Shown: one piece after another, positions 7,818 to 15,801 of the stretch
Position numbering within the stretch: position 1 is the stretch's first letter
Layout: every line of letters starts with the position of its first letter
Assembly (NCBI GenBank): GCA_949282215.1
Contig: CASDPF010000021.1
Coordinates: 1-38,273, forward strand
Source: an uncultured bacterium
Lineage (GTDB): Bacteria > Cyanobacteriota > Vampirovibrionia > Gastranaerophilales > Gastranaerophilaceae
Length of the DNA stretch: 38,273 nt
Direction of reading: 5' to 3'
Notes under the pieces: generated by a model
Told to the model about the DNA's origin: nothing
The model's input: only the letters and a program-made list of their open reading frames with translations
Databases searched by the model: none
Position numbers and translations under genes: made by a program

Positions 7818-7823
7818 GGCTTT

Positions 7824-9059
7824 ATGACTAAAATAATTAACGTAATAAAAGGGACAAAAGACATTTTACCTCAGGATGTAGAAGCTTGGCACAGACTAGA
7901 AGAAAAAGCTCTGGAAGTTTTTACAAAATACGGTTACAAAGAAATAAGAACTCCGATATTTGAAGCTACTGAACTTTTTGCAAGAGGTGTCGGGGATACT
8001 ACCGATATCGTAAATAAAGAGATGTATACCTTTGAAAAAAGCGAGCGTTCTTTGACACTCCGTCCTGAAAATACTGCAGGGGTTGTTCGTTCTTTTATTG
8101 AAAACGGAATGGCAAGACTTTCCGCTCCTGTAAAATTGTGGTACAAAGGCCCTATGTTTCGTTATGAACGTCCTCAAGCAGGTCGTCAAAGACAATTCCA
8201 CCAAGTCGGCGTTGAAATGTTTGGTATAAAACAGCCTACTGCCGATGCTGAGGTAATTTTGCTTGCTGTGAATTATCTAAAATCTCTCGGACTAAACGAT
8301 TTGGAAGTTGAGATTAATTCACTCGGTTGCCCCGCTTGTCGTGAGGTTTACAAAGCAAAAATAAAAGAAGTTTTGAAACCTGAATTTGAAAATCTTTGTG
8401 AAGATTGTCAAAACAGATATGAAAAAAATCCTTTGCGTCTGTTAGATTGTAAAGTAGAATCTTGTAAAGAGATTTTTGCTAAACCTGAAATACAAAAAGT
8501 TATTCAATCTGATTTTATTTGCGAAGAATGTGCAGAACATTATAGTGAATTAAAGTCTTATTTGGATAAAATGAATGTTAAATATGTAGAAAATAAACTG
8601 CTTGTAAGAGGTTTGGATTATTATAACAGAACAGTTTTTGAAATAAAATCAAACAATCTCGGTTCTCAAAACGCCGTATGCGGCGGAGGTCGTTATGACA
8701 GTTTGGTTAGAAACCTTGGCGGGGAGGATACTCCTGCTGTAGGCTGGGCTATGGGTATGGAAAGATTAAATTCACTTCTTCCTCCTGTGGAACCGAAAAA
8801 GCTTGATGCTTATATTGTATCAAATTCTCCTGCCGAAGCTTTTGCTTTTGCTGAAGAACTTCGTGCCGCAGGTAAATGTGTAGAATTCGATCTTACAAAT
8901 AAAAAATTTACTAAACAGTTAGAAAAGGCAGGAAAAGTTTCTGATTTTGCACTGATTCTCGGTGAAGATGAAATAAAATCCAATAAGGTGTCGGTGAAAG
9001 ATTTAAGAACTTCGCAGCAGGTAACTGTCAATCGCAATGAAGTCTTAAATCAAATCTAA
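7824..9059 (+). CDS. hisS: Histidyl-tRNA synthetase
   Basis: 411 residues, class II HisRS. Opening GTKDILP, motif 1 through YGYKEIRTPIFE, motif 2 with RPENTAG and MFRYERPQAGRQRQFHQ, histidine-specific loop LVRGLDYYNRTVFE, motif 3 GWAMGMERL. An insertion with CPACRE, CEDCQNR and DCKVESC is the usual zinc-ribbon-like region of bacterial HisRS. The C-terminal ~90 residues are the HGTP anticodon-binding domain. It charges tRNA-His in the cytosol. The 15-base gap to the next gene, with AAAGGGG, suggests an operon. No T-box leader is present; indeed there is no leader at all (see the promoter). Confidence 0.97.
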   Translation: MTKIINVIKGTKDILPQDVEAWHRLEEKALEVFTKYGYKEIRTPIFEATELFARGVGDTTDIVNKEMYTFEKSERSLTLRPENTAGVVRSFIENGMARLSAPVKLWYKGPMFRYERPQAGRQRQFHQVGVEMFGIKQPTADAEVILLAVNYLKSLGLNDLEVEINSLGCPACREVYKAKIKEVLKPEFENLCEDCQNRYEKNPLRLLDCKVESCKEIFAKPEIQKVIQSDFICEECAEHYSELKSYLDKMNVKYVENKLLVRGLDYYNRTVFEIKSNNLGSQNAVCGGGRYDSLVRNLGGEDTPAVGWAMGMERLNSLLPPVEPKKLDAYIVSNSPAEAFAFAEELRAAGKCVEFDLTNKKFTKQLEKAGKVSDFALILGEDEIKSNKVSVKDLRTSQQVTVNRNEVLNQI

Positions 9060-9074
9060 AGGGGTTATAGTATT

Positions 9075-9410
9075 ATGCCAAGTCAGGTTAATGAAGTAAT
9101 AAAGCTGTTATCAAACGCTTTTAGAAGAACTTTCGAAGATTACAAAGGGCTTTATCTTTTTGGTGCTTATCTTGATGGTAAAGATCATGAAGATGAGGAT
9201 ATTGAGATTGTAGCGTTATTTGAAATCGAAGATAAGTCGAAAAGAGAACAAATTTGGCCTATTGTAGGAAAAATTGAAACTCAATTGGATGTATGTATTG
9301 ATCTTTATCCATACACTCAGAAACAATTTGAAGAAGATGAAGAAATTTATAATGAGGTAATGGAAGAAGGTTTGTTTTTTAATCCTTTGGGGATTATGGA
9401 AGATAAGTAA
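9075..9410 (+). CDS. Nucleotidyltransferase-like (MNT-type) small protein
   Basis: 111 residues. The pattern LYLFGAYLDGKDHEDEDIEIV resembles the core of minimal nucleotidyltransferases (LFGSxARG...SDxDLxV), but here the G-S is G-A and D-x-D becomes D-x-E, so activity is doubtful. The rest is acidic and helical. It is cotranscribed with hisS (ribosome site AAAGGGG about 12 bases before the ATG). Family assignment is from pattern alone. Confidence 0.6.
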   Translation: MPSQVNEVIKLLSNAFRRTFEDYKGLYLFGAYLDGKDHEDEDIEIVALFEIEDKSKREQIWPIVGKIETQLDVCIDLYPYTQKQFEEDEEIYNEVMEEGLFFNPLGIMEDK

Positions 9411-9444
9411 AACTGCTATTATGTAATTAAAGAAAGGAAAAAGG

Positions 9445-9630
9445 ATGGACAAAGTTACTATTCGTTCAGACAGAGAAACAGATTACAAATTTATGTACAA
9501 AGGTGAAGAAGTTGTACTTGGTGCCGGTAAAATTATTAGTATTGCCGACGGACTTGAACATGTAGTTCTTCCTACCTGTGCTATGAAGATTATGAATAAT
9601 TTGATTGTTATTAAAGACGATGTAAAATAA
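9445..9630 (+). CDS. Small conserved-looking hypothetical protein, 61 aa
   Basis: 61 residues with a beta-rich pattern (KVTIRSDRETDYKFMYKGEE, then VVLGAGKIISIADGLEHVVL). Preceded by an A/G-rich ribosome site (AAAGGAAAAAGG) a few bases before the ATG and followed by a 15-bp terminator hairpin, which together support a real gene. Not recognised. The position after hisS and the nucleotidyltransferase-like gene suggests it is the last gene of that operon. Confidence 0.65.
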   Translation: MDKVTIRSDRETDYKFMYKGEEVVLGAGKIISIADGLEHVVLPTCAMKIMNNLIVIKDDVK

Positions 9631-9654
9631 TTTTTATTAATAAAGACTTTATAA

Positions 9655-9689
9655 AAAATAGAGATTGAAGGGTTTTCAATCTCTATTTT
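9655..9689 (+). terminator. 15-bp terminator stem
   Basis: AAAATAGAGATTGAA (9655-9669), loop GGGTT, TTCAATCTCTATTTT (9675-9689). It ends the hisS operon. The -35 of the next promoter lies within its loop and right arm. Confidence 0.8.
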
Positions 9690-9701
9690 ATTTGTTATAA
9701 T
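9673..9701 (+). promoter_or_regulatory. Promoter overlapping the preceding terminator
   Basis: TTTTCA (9673-9678, 4 of 6 to consensus), 17 bases, TATAAT (9696-9701). Predicted +1 is near 9708, so the ribosome site GGAGGGG (9708-9714) is at the very 5' end of the mRNA. Confidence 0.5.
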
Positions 9702-9717
9702 GAATATGGAGGGGATC

Positions 9718-10500
9718 ATGATTTTAAATGATATTGCATCAGAATTTTCTAAGATTGATTTTGTAAATTCCGTTGTTTTATCGGGATCAAAAACAAATCT
9801 TATTAATGATGATATGTCTGATTATGATTTGTATGTTTACTCAAGTAAACCTGTTCCTTTAGATGTAAGAAAAATTATAATTAGTAAATTCAGTAATAAA
9901 TATACTATCGGTAATACATTTTTTGAAGATGGTGATGATTTATCTATTTTAAACCCTAAAATGTATATTGATATAATGTACCGTAATCTTGATTGGGCTT
10001 ATAAAGAAATGGATTGGGTATGGAATAAGTATAACGCACGTTTAGGCTATACGACTGCTTTTCTTCATAACCTAAAAACATCTAAGATTTTATTTGACAA
10101 AAAATATGAATTTGAAAGAATTGTTGAAGAATTAAATCTAAAATATCCTGAAAAACTTAAACAAAGTATTATAGACAAGAATTATCCAATGCTAAGAAAT
10201 TTAGAAACTTCGTATTACAAACAAATAGAATTGGCTGTAAAACGTAATGATATTGTAAGCCAAAATCATAGAGTTGCTGCACTTTTAGCCAGTTATTTTG
10301 ATATTTTGTTTGCATTTAATGAACAGACTCATCCTGGTGAAAAAAAGTTAATTCAATATGCCCAAAAATTCTGTAAGGATTTGCCGAAAGATTTTGAGCA
10401 GGATATATCAGCAGTAATTAAACTTGTTGGTAGCTCTCAAATTTTGCCTGCATTAACGAAATTACTTGATGAATTAGATATTGTTATTGGGAAAAAATAA
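9718..10500 (+). CDS. DUF4037-like nucleotidyltransferase-fold protein
   Basis: 260 residues from ATG 9718, chosen because GGAGGGG at 9708-9714 precedes it; in-frame ATGs at 9700 and 9706 lie in or before the ribosome site and promoter. N-terminal nucleotidyltransferase core: VVLSGSKTN (G-S), then SDYDLYVY (D-x-D), then MYIDIMYR giving a possible third acidic residue. The C-terminal two thirds is helical, like the DUF4037 family. The substrate is unknown. The 3' end overlaps the convergent acyltransferase gene by 27 bases. Confidence 0.72.
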   Translation: MILNDIASEFSKIDFVNSVVLSGSKTNLINDDMSDYDLYVYSSKPVPLDVRKIIISKFSNKYTIGNTFFEDGDDLSILNPKMYIDIMYRNLDWAYKEMDWVWNKYNARLGYTTAFLHNLKTSKILFDKKYEFERIVEELNLKYPEKLKQSIIDKNYPMLRNLETSYYKQIELAVKRNDIVSQNHRVAALLASYFDILFAFNEQTHPGEKKLIQYAQKFCKDLPKDFEQDISAVIKLVGSSQILPALTKLLDELDIVIGKK

Positions 10501-11565
10501 GTTTTTAAGTTTTTTCCAGATTGTTTGTTGGAATATTCCGACATAAGTTGTAATTACCATTGTAAGGACAAAATAAAGATATGTCGTCTGTATAGGATTG
10601 TAAATCCAATAAATATCGTGATTTGCCCGTTCTTCAATAGGAATTCCGTTAATCTTTAAAAATATCGCAGTAATTATATACATTACAAGCAAATGATTTG
10701 CCATAATATGATATGTCGTTTTCCCCATATAATTAACGAATTTGTTATCTTTGACATAAGGATAGATAATTTTTACAGTAAACAATGATGCCCAAATTCC
10801 AGTAAGTGCAGTGATTATTGGAACAATTAACTGATCATCAAACCTTGCCCAGACAAGTACATAACTTAAACCTATGCCATGTTCAGGGTCATAATCCCTG
10901 TTAAACATCCAAAGTATTGATTGTAATACAACAACAGCTCCAAACCATTTAAGCGTTAATATATCATATTTTTCTTCAATAAAGTGTTTGTAAAAATAAC
11001 CTAAATATACAAAGAACATTGAAAACATTGTTCTGATTATAATTAATGCAACCGGTGTGACTGTTATTATTTTAGAAAGCGGAATAGCTGATATTCCAAG
11101 AATGGTAAATACAATCAAATGAAAAAATTTGTTATCCTTTATTCCTCGTAAAATTCTGAACATAAACAAGAATGTTATCATTGTCATGAATAATTGAGTC
11201 ACAAACCATAATGGACAAGAAAGGTCAAATTGATGTCCGTTTAAAAATGGGGTAATAAAAAAGTTTTTTAACGATAATGGCATTCCCCACCATTTCCCCG
11301 TTAGTTTTGCAATTAATGCTGTCACGCCAAGATAAAATGTGCTGTATAAAAAATAAGGAAGTAATAAGGATTTTATACGTTTTTCAATAAAGTTAACAAC
11401 ATCGTCAAGATATTTTTCTTTAAACAAATATCCTGAAATAAAGAAAAATAGTGCTAATTGAAATGAGTATGGTGCAAACATTCCAAGCAAAGAGAATTCA
11501 AGATGCCCTGATACAACAAGTAATATTGCAAGAGCTTTTAAGACATTAACTTTATTATCAAACAT
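10474..11565 (-). CDS. Acyltransferase family 3 membrane protein
   Basis: 363 residues with about ten hydrophobic helices. The opening MFDNKVNVLKALAILLVVSGH contains the His of the family's catalytic region (usually R-x-x-A-x-x-x-V-x-x-x-H), and FFISGYLF follows as in OafA/Acyltransf_3 proteins. The family transfers acetyl or other acyl groups to sugars of cell-surface polysaccharides across the inner membrane. The acceptor is unknown. Ribosome site GGGAAAGGAAA sits about 10 bases before the ATG. Appears monocistronic. Confidence 0.85.
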   Translation of the reverse strand: MFDNKVNVLKALAILLVVSGHLEFSLLGMFAPYSFQLALFFFISGYLFKEKYLDDVVNFIEKRIKSLLLPYFLYSTFYLGVTALIAKLTGKWWGMPLSLKNFFITPFLNGHQFDLSCPLWFVTQLFMTMITFLFMFRILRGIKDNKFFHLIVFTILGISAIPLSKIITVTPVALIIIRTMFSMFFVYLGYFYKHFIEEKYDILTLKWFGAVVVLQSILWMFNRDYDPEHGIGLSYVLVWARFDDQLIVPIITALTGIWASLFTVKIIYPYVKDNKFVNYMGKTTYHIMANHLLVMYIITAIFLKINGIPIEERANHDIYWIYNPIQTTYLYFVLTMVITTYVGIFQQTIWKKLKNLFFPNNNI

Positions 11566-11597
11566 ATATAAAAATTTCCTTTCCCTGAAATTTTAAC

Positions 11598-11622
11598 ATA
11601 AAAAAGCCGCATATCATGCGGT
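11598..11622 (-). terminator. Terminator of the secreted-protein gene
   Basis: On the minus strand ACCGCAT, loop GAT, ATGCGGC followed by TTTTTT. Stem at 11606-11612 and 11616-11622, with the T-run at lower coordinates. Confidence 0.75.
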
Positions 11623-11676
11623 TTAAATGATTAAAAAATCAATATAGAAATTTTAAAATTCCCTTTATGTTTATAA

Positions 11677-12204
11677 TTATTCCTTATATTCTCTTGTCAT
11701 AATTATATTATTATCTTCATCATAGGCATTTGGACCTATCCAATGTGCAATCAGTTTTCCTGCAGGGGTGAATACGAAAGTTTCTTCTTTAGAAACTCTG
11801 AGGCTCATATTCATTAAAAGTCCTGATGGTGTGTATTTATAAGCTTTATAAGGGTATTCGGTAGAGTCTTTTTTCTCCATATAAATTAAAGTGCCATCTT
11901 TGGAGTAATACCATACGTATAGCGGAATTGCGTTATACATAACCCCATAGGTTGTATCTGAAAAAAATGCCAGTACTCTGTTTTTTAAATTTGTTGTTGC
12001 ACTTAGTCTGTATGCTTGGTTTTCTTTGTAGTAATAATCTTTATAAAAAGATTCTGCAAGAGTTTTGTCAAATTTATTGTCAGAATATTTTAATAATTCT
12101 TCTCGTGCAGAATTGACATCAAAGCTTACACTGCCTTGAAGAACTTCTGCACTTATGGGTAAATGTAAGAAAATAACTAATAATGTTACTATAATCTTTT
12201 TCAT
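11677..12204 (-). CDS. Secreted protein of unknown function
   Basis: 175 residues with a Sec signal peptide (MKKIIVTLLVIFLHLPISA|E). The C-terminal half is beta-rich with loosely repeated motifs (TPSGLLMNMSLRV and TPAGKLIAHWIG, plus SKDGTLIYM), like short antiparallel-sheet repeats. No family recognised. It is a second gene of the window with leaderless architecture and no Shine-Dalgarno site. Followed by a good terminator, so probably transcribed alone. Confidence 0.72.
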   Translation of the reverse strand: MKKIIVTLLVIFLHLPISAEVLQGSVSFDVNSAREELLKYSDNKFDKTLAESFYKDYYYKENQAYRLSATTNLKNRVLAFFSDTTYGVMYNAIPLYVWYYSKDGTLIYMEKKDSTEYPYKAYKYTPSGLLMNMSLRVSKEETFVFTPAGKLIAHWIGPNAYDEDNNIIMTREYKE

Positions 12205-12210
12205 ATTTTT

Positions 12211-12239
12211 AATTTAATTATTTTTATTTGATTTGTCAA
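12211..12239 (-). promoter_or_regulatory. Promoter, leaderless arrangement
   Basis: On the minus strand TTGACA (12239-12234), exactly 17 bases, TAAATT (12216-12211), then AAAAAT and the ATG at 12204. Same geometry as hisS. Confidence 0.65.
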
Positions 12240-12242
12240 TTT

Positions 12243-12689
12243 TTACAGGGAACTTAATACATCATCAACATGACCTTTTACTTTAACTTTTCGCCATTCT
12301 TTAATGATTTCACCATTTTCGTTAATTAGGAATGTTGAACGGATAATTCCCATATACTTTTTGCCGTACATTGACTTTTCGCCCCAAGCTCCAAAGATTT
12401 CTGCTAATTGGTGTTCCGTATCAGAAAGTAATGTAAAATTAAGGCTGTTTTTTTCTTGAAATTTTAAATGACTTTTTATACTATCAGGGCTTACGCCGAT
12501 TACTTCAACCTTTGAAGTAAGTCTGTTGAAGTTGTCACGAAAATCGCAAGCTTCTTGAGTACAGCCTGAGGTGTTATCTTTCGGATAAAAATATAAAATC
12601 ACTTTTTTACCTTTATATTCATTTAAGGAAAATTCTTTTTCTATCCCGTCTTTATCAATGCCTTGTAATTTGATGTCTGAATAATTCAT
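12243..12689 (-). CDS. bcp: Thioredoxin-dependent peroxiredoxin (BCP/PrxQ)
   Basis: 148 residues, typical BCP length. Peroxidatic Cys43 in KDNTSGCTQEAC, resolving Cys48 five residues later as in the atypical two-Cys PrxQ type. YPKD and FRDNF before and after the active site, then GVSPDS and FTLLSD, are family signatures. It reduces hydrogen peroxide and organic hydroperoxides with thioredoxin in the cytosol, a plausible defence for an anaerobe. Strong ribosome site AAGGAGAGG; the promoter lies in the preceding hairpin. Confidence 0.95.
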   Translation of the reverse strand: MNYSDIKLQGIDKDGIEKEFSLNEYKGKKVILYFYPKDNTSGCTQEACDFRDNFNRLTSKVEVIGVSPDSIKSHLKFQEKNSLNFTLLSDTEHQLAEIFGAWGEKSMYGKKYMGIIRSTFLINENGEIIKEWRKVKVKGHVDDVLSSL

Positions 12690-12712
12690 AAAACCTCTCC
12701 TTTTTTATTTTT

Positions 12713-12741
12713 ATTATAACAACAAAAGACCTGATTGTTCA
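12713..12741 (-). promoter_or_regulatory. Promoter of bcp inside the preceding terminator
   Basis: On the minus strand TGAACA (12741-12736), 17 bases, TATAAT (12718-12713). The -35 lies in the loop and arm of the 12723-12750 hairpin. Confidence 0.45.
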
Positions 12742-12750
12742 GGTCTTTTG
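12723..12750 (-). terminator. 12-bp hairpin downstream of the octapeptide-repeat gene
   Basis: CAAAAGACCTGA (12723-12734), loop TTGT, TCAGGTCTTTTG (12739-12750), located 42 bases after the stop of the 12792-15725 gene on the minus strand. Confidence 0.65.
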
Positions 12751-12791
12751 TGAAAAATTTTATTCAGTTGTCTCTCTTAAGTTAGTACCTC

Positions 12792-15725
12792 CTATTCTTT
12801 AGGTTTTGGTTTTTTGCCTGCAGCCTCAGCTTCAGCTTTAAGTCTTGCCAATTCTGCTTCTGCTTTTGCTTGAGGTAATAATCCGGTCAATTTTTTAGGA
12901 TTTTTCGGATCTGTTACATCAACAACGTACCAGCCGCCGCCTTCGTATTGGAGTTTGACTTGTAAGTGAGCTACTCTTGCTTTACCTCCGAGGTCTTCAG
13001 TTTTAACCTTTGATGGATCATTATTTGGAGCATATTCTTTATCACCTATTTTAACGGTAGGTAATACGAATTTATCTCCGACATAAAGGTTTGTACCAGG
13101 TTCATAACCGCTCGCTTCAAGCATTGCTGCAAGAATTTCGTTATATTCTTTAGTACCGACTTTTACTCCATATCGTCCTTCAACGATTGTTTTAGGGTTT
13201 TCTTTATATTTAATTTCATGTGTTGGTGCTTCAGTACCTTTTTGTTCTCTAATTTCATAATCATAGTACTCTGCCGGTTTTAGAGGCGGAATTTTGATTG
13301 GTTCTATATCCAAATTTGGTTTAGGAATTGGAATTCTTACCGGAGTTGGATCTATAGGTTTTGGAGGGGTCGGAGTTCTTTTTGCAACTTTCTTTCTTGC
13401 TTCAATATCAGGTCCGCCGCCATTGTATTTAACATTTTTCATTGTTAATAGACCGCCGATAGCTCCTGTAACAAAGCCCATTGCTGCTGCTTTAAGTGGA
13501 ACACCCCAGTCAAATTTATGTCTTGCACTTGTTGTTCCGCCGTATTCTTTTTGGGTTTTGTAATCTTGTTCACCTTTATAGGCAACATCACCTTCGACTT
13601 GACCTTTTGCAGTATAGTCCTGAGTACCTTGTGCGGTATAATCGGCTGTACCTTTTGCAGTATAGTCTTGAGTACCATGTGCAGTATAGTCCTGAGTACC
13701 TTTTGCGGTATAGTCAACAGTACCGTGTGCAGTATAATCTTGGGTACCGCTTGCATTCCAGCCTGCTTGTCCGTTAACTGTGTAATCAGCTGTTCCGTTA
13801 GCACTCCAAGGTACATCTTTTACAATAGTTCCGGAATCATCAAGTACGCCGTTCTCCCATTTTTCCCAAGTGAATTCGGATGGAGTAGTACCACTTGCAT
13901 TCCATGGAACAGAACCGTGATGTGAATAATCAACAGTCCCACTTGCATTCCAGCCTACGACGCCCTTGTGAGTGTAGTCAACAGATCCATTGTGTGTATA
14001 ATCAACAGATCCATTATGTGTATAATCAACAGATCCATTATGTGTATAATCTACAGATCCATTGTGTGTATAATCTACAGATCCATTGTGTACATAGTCT
14101 TTTACAAAGTGTTGTACGCCTTGGAAGCCTACTGTACCTGAAATTGATAAGATACCTGAGTATGCTTTATTAACAACTTTTGTGCATGCAAAACCTTCAC
14201 CTAAAGCACCTAGTGCAAAACCCATACCGGCACCTTTAAGACCGCTTGTCAATACATGAAGTGCACGTTTTCCTGCAAGTTTGTCTTTTTCTTTGTCAAG
14301 ACCGCATATATCAGCACATGCACCTTGGAATTTTCTGTCTTTGAATTTTGCTTGAATTTCGTTATAATTAAGTTCTTGTGCAATCTTTGGATTATTTTTC
14401 AAGAATTGTGCACGCGTTTCTGGGTTTGCATATTCTGGATATTTTTCAGCAATTTCTTTTTCACGTCTTAGAGTTTCTTTTTCTCTGTTACCTCTTTTAC
14501 GGTTTTGAATACTTGTCATATAGTCAGCTTTTTCATATCCGTCATCATCAGTTTCATTTTCGTTAGAAATTCTTACGAAAAAGTCTTTAAACTTATCGCT
14601 GCTAAAATTGTCGTTTTCATCATAGAACATGTCGGGATATTCATCGACCATTGCTCTCATTTTATCTGTGAGAACTTTGTGATCTGGATTGTTTTTATCA
14701 TATCCCGGTGCATCTTCACTATAGAAGATTTGTCTTCTGGCAACACGTTCTTCTGCAATTTCTCTGTCGAGTTTTGCTTGTGCCATAGTTTCAATTAATT
14801 CTTCTTTATCTTTTGCTTGAGTGTTAATTTCATCTCTTTTTGTATTTTGAAGATTTTCTATCGCTTTTTGTTTTAGTTTTTCAGCTTTTTTAGTATCGCC
14901 TTTTGCAATAGCTTCTGATATTTCTTTATCAGCTTCTGCCATATCATGCATTGCAGCATTTAAATATCTGTCTTGCAAGAATTTTGAAGCCATTTTATCA
15001 ATATCATCATTTCCTATATTTACGGATTCTAATAATGCTTTCCTATGTGCAACCATTCGAATTTGTTCATCTGTAATTGTTGTTCCCGGTCTTACATAGC
15101 CTTCATCATCATCTTGTAAGTCAAATTCAGTATTGAAATTTTGTCTTGCAACTTCTTTATCTTGATATTTTTCTAAATATTTGGCATAAGTTTCCGCAAA
15201 TTTTGCTGTATCTTCAGGGGATGCAAATTCTTTTAAATATCTGTCTGCAAGAGCAACTCTACCATCTGAGGATTCTCTCATTTTTTTCATTGCTTCTTCC
15301 ATTACATATTTATCTTTTGCATATAATACATCTACGGTATCTTCTTTTAATAATGCTTTATCTTTGTTGTATAATTCAGCATACTCTTTTTTATACTGTT
15401 CTAGTTTCTGTTTTTGTAAGGCTGAATTATCTTCCAAAGGAACAGTATTTCTAGCTGCTTTGGCTTTAGCTTCTTGAGCCGTCTGTGATACAACTGTACT
15501 TTCAACAGTAAGACCTTTGTCTTTGTTTTCCGTCTTAATTGCATCACCGGATAGTGCACCGGAGGCATCATTTTTTTCAGCCATTACTTGTCTAAATTTG
15601 TCTTTTGTAGCTTCATCCCAAGCGTTCCATTGAGCTTGAAATTTCTCTTTTTGGTTCGCACTCATTGCATTCCACTGTTTTTCAGTGAAGCCGAATTGCT
15701 TGAAGTCAATTTTTGTTGCACACAT
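12792..15725 (-). CDS. Large octapeptide-repeat protein with paired glycine-zipper segments and LysM-like C-terminus
   Basis: 977 residues from the ATG at 15725. An ATG 18 bases earlier overlaps AGAAAGGA, which is the ribosome site for the later start. No signal peptide. Layout: 1-40 Trp-rich motif (FTEKQWNAM and FQAQWNAWD); 40-480 highly charged, helical; ~490-510 hydrophobic glycine zipper (GLKGAGMGFALGALGEGF); 543-722 about 19 octapeptides of the type S-V-D-Y-T-H-N-G or T-Q-D-Y-T-A-K-G, some with W-N-A-S-G, broken by one ~30-residue insert; ~742-758 second glycine zipper (KAAAMGFVTGAIGGLL); ~775-815 Pro-rich linker; ~840-895 LysM-like segment ending YVGDKFVLP. The pattern suggests two membrane-inserting segments flanking a beta-repeat loop, with a cell-wall-binding end. 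No known family recognised; possibly a secreted or surface protein using a non-Sec route. Confidence 0.85.
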   Translation of the reverse strand: MCATKIDFKQFGFTEKQWNAMSANQKEKFQAQWNAWDEATKDKFRQVMAEKNDASGALSGDAIKTENKDKGLTVESTVVSQTAQEAKAKAARNTVPLEDNSALQKQKLEQYKKEYAELYNKDKALLKEDTVDVLYAKDKYVMEEAMKKMRESSDGRVALADRYLKEFASPEDTAKFAETYAKYLEKYQDKEVARQNFNTEFDLQDDDEGYVRPGTTITDEQIRMVAHRKALLESVNIGNDDIDKMASKFLQDRYLNAAMHDMAEADKEISEAIAKGDTKKAEKLKQKAIENLQNTKRDEINTQAKDKEELIETMAQAKLDREIAEERVARRQIFYSEDAPGYDKNNPDHKVLTDKMRAMVDEYPDMFYDENDNFSSDKFKDFFVRISNENETDDDGYEKADYMTSIQNRKRGNREKETLRREKEIAEKYPEYANPETRAQFLKNNPKIAQELNYNEIQAKFKDRKFQGACADICGLDKEKDKLAGKRALHVLTSGLKGAGMGFALGALGEGFACTKVVNKAYSGILSISGTVGFQGVQHFVKDYVHNGSVDYTHNGSVDYTHNGSVDYTHNGSVDYTHNGSVDYTHKGVVGWNASGTVDYSHHGSVPWNASGTTPSEFTWEKWENGVLDDSGTIVKDVPWSANGTADYTVNGQAGWNASGTQDYTAHGTVDYTAKGTQDYTAHGTQDYTAKGTADYTAQGTQDYTAKGQVEGDVAYKGEQDYKTQKEYGGTTSARHKFDWGVPLKAAAMGFVTGAIGGLLTMKNVKYNGGGPDIEARKKVAKRTPTPPKPIDPTPVRIPIPKPNLDIEPIKIPPLKPAEYYDYEIREQKGTEAPTHEIKYKENPKTIVEGRYGVKVGTKEYNEILAAMLEASGYEPGTNLYVGDKFVLPTVKIGDKEYAPNNDPSKVKTEDLGGKARVAHLQVKLQYEGGGWYVVDVTDPKNPKKLTGLLPQAKAEAELARLKAEAEAAGKKPKPKE
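13560..14099 (-). repeat. 24-bp / octapeptide tandem repeat tract
   Basis: Roughly nineteen 24-base units inside the large gene. The units near 13975-14095 (S-V-D-Y-T-H-N-G) are almost identical at the DNA level, while those near 13590-13760 (T-[QVA]-D-Y-T-A-[HKQ]-G) have diverged, implying recent expansion at one end. Copy number is likely to vary between strains. Confidence 0.9.
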
Positions 15726-15772
15726 AATACATCCTTTCTGCATTTTTGTAGTGGAAAAAATGCAAAGTTTAT

Positions 15773-15801
15773 TTTATACTTCTCTATGTACTTATAAACA
15801 A
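15773..15801 (-). promoter_or_regulatory. Promoter of the octapeptide-repeat gene
   Basis: On the minus strand TTGTTT (15801-15796), 17 bases, TATAAA (15778-15773). Gives a leader of about 40 bases with AGAAAGGA before the ATG at 15725. Confidence 0.55.

Noticed and set aside
13975..14100. Regular 24-bp repeats as a possible CRISPR array
   Set aside because: Repeats are contiguous without spacers and lie in frame in a coding gene.
13445..14173. Several open frames opposite or shifted within the octapeptide tract
   Set aside because: Tandem repeats keep all frames open; the sense frame has the start signals and coherent domains.
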